From assembly GCA_018105865.1 (NCBI GenBank), contig JACLAT010000043.1, forward strand, positions 558,001-622,000: 64,000 nt of DNA, in the 5' to 3' direction. Position numbers and translations under genes: made by a program. Within the stretch, counting starts at the first letter, position 1; each line of letters starts with the position of its first letter. Below the pieces are notes generated by a model. The model was not told the DNA's origin, did no database searches, and saw only the letters and a list, made by a program, of their open reading frames with translations. This document shows positions 39,084 through 44,800 of this stretch, piece after piece. The stretch is from Metaphire vulgaris. Lineage: Eukaryota; Annelida; Clitellata; Crassiclitellata; Megascolecidae.

Positions 39084-41805
39084 CGCAGATTTCAGGAGTT
39101 CAGGAGTTCTGCAGCACGTCCACTTTTTAGTTTCTTAATGGCAGAAATCACTTCGTCTGGAGAAGGCTCGTCAACGTTGGTGTCATTATCAGGTTGAGCC
39201 GTAAGAGCTTCTGTAGTTCATTAGATATTGTTCCTGGAGAAAAATTGGGAGTATTGGGGAAGTGTTCCTTCTATCGTTTATAGTGTCGCGACCCTTTTAA
39301 TTTTTTAATTCAATTCCCCACGATGTGGCTACCCCAGCCGTAAAATTATTTTTCGTTCATAGTGTAATCTGTTAAAAATAATAATGTCACGACAATTAAA
39401 AATGTTTGAAATCATTCTGATTCAATTGTCTGCATGTCTATTCTCGAATGACAATTATTGTAAAATAATTTTAACTAGCTAACAGTAACTACCAATGAGG
39501 AAATTTTGTGCAATAGGGCCTAACACGTTTTTCGCATCGTGAAAGATACAACCCCATATTTCCGATGGTCTAAGGCCAGGCACGTCGGAACGAATTTTCA
39601 GCAGGGGGTGCAGATTTTCTCAAGATAAAGTTGTGACAAGGTGAAACAATTCGTGTATGAAATAACCCTGACGAGCAACAAAAATTTCCTCACTAACTTT
39701 ACTTTATCTTCCTAAAAGCCTTGACAAACAAAAAAACGTCGCTAGCTTACTTCTTTATTTCACCCATACTAAAATCATTACATTGGCTTAAAATAACTGA
39801 ACGTATCCAATATAAGATAATAACACTTACACATAGCTCACTTCAGTCATCAAAACCTGTCTACCTTAGGTCACTATTAACCCCTCAGCCTCCTCGACCC
39901 ACACGTTCGTCATCTCATCTCACTCTGTCACGCCCGCTAAATCAATCATCCCTGAAAATTTGCAACCGTGCCTTCTCATATGCTGCACCTGAACTCTGGA
40001 ACTCGATCCCAGCTTCCCTTCGCACACTTGGACACTTTCAAACAGTAAAATCTCCTGAGTCCTCATTTCCTATAATTCCTGCACTATCCCCTCAAGTCTT
40101 CAGGTCTAAGCTTAAATCCTTCCTGTTTCTTAAATCATTTCCGCCATAGCTGCAACAACCTAGCCTCACTGCCCTTCGGATATTGACTATTGCCTGACTG
40201 ATATATAATATACCTTCCCCATAGCTATTTTAAGAGAGGCTGAGCGCCTAAGAATAAGCAGCAACTGTTGTGCTGCTTTCCAAGGCGCTATAGAAATCCA
40301 CGAGATTTTACTTTACTTACTTACTTACTTACTTTATTTCATCCTCCTAAAAGCCCTGACGAGCAAAAAAGGCCATCATCTCTCTTTCCTCTATTTAAAA
40401 ATCCTCACATGCAAAAAATTTAAAAACCAGCTTCCAGGGGTGCAGCTGCACCCTCTGCACCCCCACTTCCTACGGGCCGTAAGCGCTTCGGTTTGAGCCG
40501 TAAGAGCTTCTGTGTCTAGTTCATTGGATATTGTTCCTGCAGGATAATAGAAAGCATTGGAGAAGTGCTCCTTCCATCGTTCTAGAACCTCTTCTGTAGA
40601 ATTGCATGAGGCATGCAATCTGGTTTCTTGATTGTTGTAAATGATGGTGATTTACGATGTTCTCCATCAAGTGTCTGTATGGTCTTGAAAAGTGATCGTG
40701 TGCGACTATAAAAGAGATCATCCTCAGCCTCATCTGCCATACGTGACAGGTATTTATTGTATAACAATTAATATGTATTGTAAGTTTGTAACGTTGTTTT
40801 CAAGTGAACCGGGTGACAAAAAACCACGCGAATTGAGCAAAAACGACGATATCATAAGGCATCCTTTGTAAGCACACGTATTGTACGGTCATCTTTGGGA
40901 TCTGACTATCATCCATACGGATGACGTGGCCAATCCACGATGACTTTTTATTGCCAGCTAGAAGATGGTGTAGCCAGTGTTTATTCTAGGCCCTTTTGGA
41001 AGGATTCCACCCCAAAGTTTGAAAATTCCCCCCAAAATTTCTATATGTTGCATTGGGGGATGGAAAGGATGGAAATCCCCCCAAAGTGTGACGAGAGGGT
41101 TTTTTATTTTGGAGAGGGGAAAATATAAGACAAGACCATATTCAGAAGAGCATTTAAGTCAATGAAATTACCAAAATAAACGAAAGTAATAGCCTATATG
41201 AAGTTACCCTTGGATTTAATTGGAATTAAGATTATTTTGAATGTCAGATTCAAGTTCCTTACAATATATTGATACCAATATAAACTTTTCGTCTGTTTGA
41301 CATGAATATGAGTCAGAATATGAATGGTACTCACAGTTGTCTTCTCCATTTGGAAAATTTCCACTTGAACGGGAATCTCTGAAAAATTATAAAATGATAC
41401 AGATGTGAAAACGTGTTGCCTTTGGTTCGAATTAAAGTCAAATTAGGCATGCGCACTAAATTAAGAGATCAGGGCATAGATATAGGATAATGATTGGTCT
41501 TGTGTATACAGTATCTATTAGATAATTTAGATTAGCCTGCAGTATGAAATGTTGTCGTATTTATGGTTGCTGAAACTGAACAGCGCACACTGTTCAGTTG
41601 GCTTTTATTTCAAGAATCGAGAATAAGAAGACAAGAGAGGAGAATGCATGAACACAATTACTAAAAGACAGGAACGGAAAGAATGAGATTACAACGAAAG
41701 AAAACAAATTATGAATGAAAGAACACATGGAAAACAGAGGCTCTCACACGTCACAGATCCCACTGAGCCGTTCAAAACCGCATTACAGTATTATTATTGA
41801 TTCAC

Positions 41806-41886
<81 letters not shown>

Positions 41887-44800
41887 GACGATGATGATGA
41901 TGAAGATGATGAGGTTGCTAAAGAAAGAAAACAGCGGAGAATATTGTTAAACGTTACAGCTAGCCGACGTATAGCGACCTACGACATCATGAGGATGACC
42001 TGATGCATCTCGTTTCTAATGCACTCAAGTATCTTCAAGAACTAAATTATTGCAAACTGACCTATGGAATTTCAACCTCGAACTATTCTGAGTAAAGTAT
42101 TCCCAGAATTGATCACAGACTGAAGATAAATGCACTGCTATAATGGTGCTGTAGGGTTTGTAATTGATCGATATATTATTATGTTGAATGCCAGCAGATG
42201 CAGTGTCATGTAATGTGTAATGTAATAGAGTGTTTATATAGCGCCTCTTTAGTCTTAATTAAAAATCATTCAGAAGCGCTCCCACTGCGGTTAACGCTGT
42301 TGTCAAAGCCAAGGTCAGAAGCACAGTTGCCAGCGTTGATGACTCCTTAGTCGATGAAACGAAGAAAACTGTTTGTGCTTCTTGCGGTCAACTTTGCCAC
42401 AGACATGGCTGCAGTAATACGCCGATAAAACTAAACATACAGCGGATGGTTCCTTTTAAGGTTTAGGTTAGTTTAGTTAGTTAGCAATGAAGTCTTGATT
42501 TCAAGGGTAACAATCAGGAAACTAACTTCTAAACATTTGCCTTGCTTTGCTGCTGTCACTTTCATAGATTTTCACCGAAAGGACTTTTAAATTTATGTTG
42601 TGAGTCAATGCAACGAAGAGTTTTTCGAGGAATTTCTTCATCTCTGAATTAGCAATCATTTTGCACAGATCATTAAATTCGTTTTCTTTTCTGCAACATA
42701 TAAAGAGAACAATGCTTTGTCCTCGTTTTACGGCAATAATATTCAACTGCGCTGCGCTTAACACACGATTTGCCTGTTCTGCTGAAACATTCCTTTGTAG
42801 AAGTAAGTTTGTCACTTCGTCAACAATCTGTGTTTCTGTTTCATCTAGATTGTCGGTCTCCAGCGTTGCATGAACTCGTATGAGAGCTACAAAGCAAGCA
42901 TTTAGGAAACAGAAGTCATATTGTGTCTTAAATTGCTTTTACTAGCGACAATTAAGGTGCAATAAGAAGTTACTTTCATAGCCATTGCATGATGATGGTG
43001 TCGATGATGATGATGATTATGATGATTATGAGACGATGACGATGATGATGACGGTTATAATGATGATGAGAAACAGCACCAAGTGTAGCCAACTTGGGTA
43101 CAATTTGAGCAGGATACAACTGAAATCTTTGCAATCATCATCATCAGCAGCAGCAGCATCTTCTCGTGTAACTAGCGGAGGGCCGTTGCGTTGGCTCAGA
43201 ACCGTTTCCACGAAGATGGCATGAGTTGTTACTGTCCTGGCGGACTTCATAAAACCATCGGATAAGGATGGCGACCACGAGAACGTCTCCAGGATGACCA
43301 GATGACACATCAAGAATCCGATGAGCCGAGACGTCCTCTATCATCGAGACTGCAGCAACGTGGGCGAACAAAGTCCCAATCGGCGTTTGATTAGAAACTC
43401 GGCGAGCAGAGCTTGGGTAAGGACTTCTAGGTTGATGGTAAAGTCATTCCATCGAATTTTCATGATGCAGCGGATACTTTTTGTATGAAATGTCTCTATC
43501 TGCGAAGTTCTACAGAAAGAAGCGTTCATGTCTCTGCGCATAAAGTAGCACTGACATCATGTACAGACGAATCTTGAGTACTAGAGATGTTGATACGTTG
43601 GTCCATCCACATGTTGTTGAGGAGAAAATGGCTCATGAGGCGAGGGAGGTGCGTCGTTTGAATTGCCTATATGACGATTGGATACTGCCTAGATATACAG
43701 TATGAAGCAGGCCCGTACGAAGTGGGGATGCAGAGGATGCAGCTGCACCCCTTGGAAAAAAGTAGGGGGTGCAGCGCACCCCCTGAAGACGAGACTGGGG
43801 ATGCAGACCTGCACCCCTTTAAATTTTCGACTCAAAAATATATAGGAAATGACCTTTTTTGGCTTGTCCACAGAAAAATTTGACAACCAAACATCTCGCC
43901 TCGGAAAATCTGCACCCCTGCTAAAAATTCGTTCCGAAGTGCCTGGTTGAAGCTCTCTGTTAGTTCTATGGTTTTGCTGCCGATGGACATCGCTGAAGGT
44001 GGAGGGCCGCACCATAGGTTCTGTAACCGCATTTTCTTCCAGGAGGCCTTCAGACCGAATGTTGCGGCGGCGGCACTGAAGTCGGCGAGATATTTGACAG
44101 CATCCGCTTTAGGGGGCAGAAAGAGGGTGTAGTCATCGGCGTAGACCAGGTCGATAAGTATTGGAGGCCGACGTTAATTCTTGAAGCAGATGACGTATGG
44201 CTCAAGATCCAATCGATGGCGATGCAGAACAGACCAGGAGCGAGGAGTCACACCTGTCGGACCCCAGATGATGTCTTGAATTTTGAGGCGAGGTTTTGAC
44301 AAACACAGAAGGAAGGGTCTGTGTTTTAATGGAAATCGATAATCAGTCGAAGTTTGATGTCAGGCAAAGGATCAGTTATTGGCAGTATTTTAAAGAGTTG
44401 AGTCAGACAGTTCAGACATTATAAATTTTACCATCCGAAATGGTAAATGTTCACGATTTGTGTTAAAGCTGTCCTCCACTTGCAGCTACACACGCTCGAA
44501 GTCTATTTCGCCACTGTCTACCAAAGGCATTATCAATTCAATTGCGCGCTCATCCAGTCTAACCCGCTCCTCAGCAACGTGCTATCGTAGCTCGCTGACT
44601 TTGTTGATATTTGTTTTGCAGCCATTTTCTTAAAGTGCGCCGCAGGTCATGAAGTCCGCTGGGCTTATGTCGGGGACATTGGGTGGCCACAACTTTGTTG
44701 GGATGAAGTCTGATGTCTGGCGTCACAATTTTTAATAGTTCGACAGTATACCAATCCCTATGCGCCTGGGCCCCAGCCTGTTGAAACATATAAAGTAGTC

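Noticed and set aside
41797..42003. Poly-Tyr/poly-Asp protein on the plus strand
   Set aside because: Pure translation of (TTA)n(GAT)n microsatellite. The same applies to poly-Ile and poly-Asn frames at 6186, 16417, 21036, 38908 and 59836.
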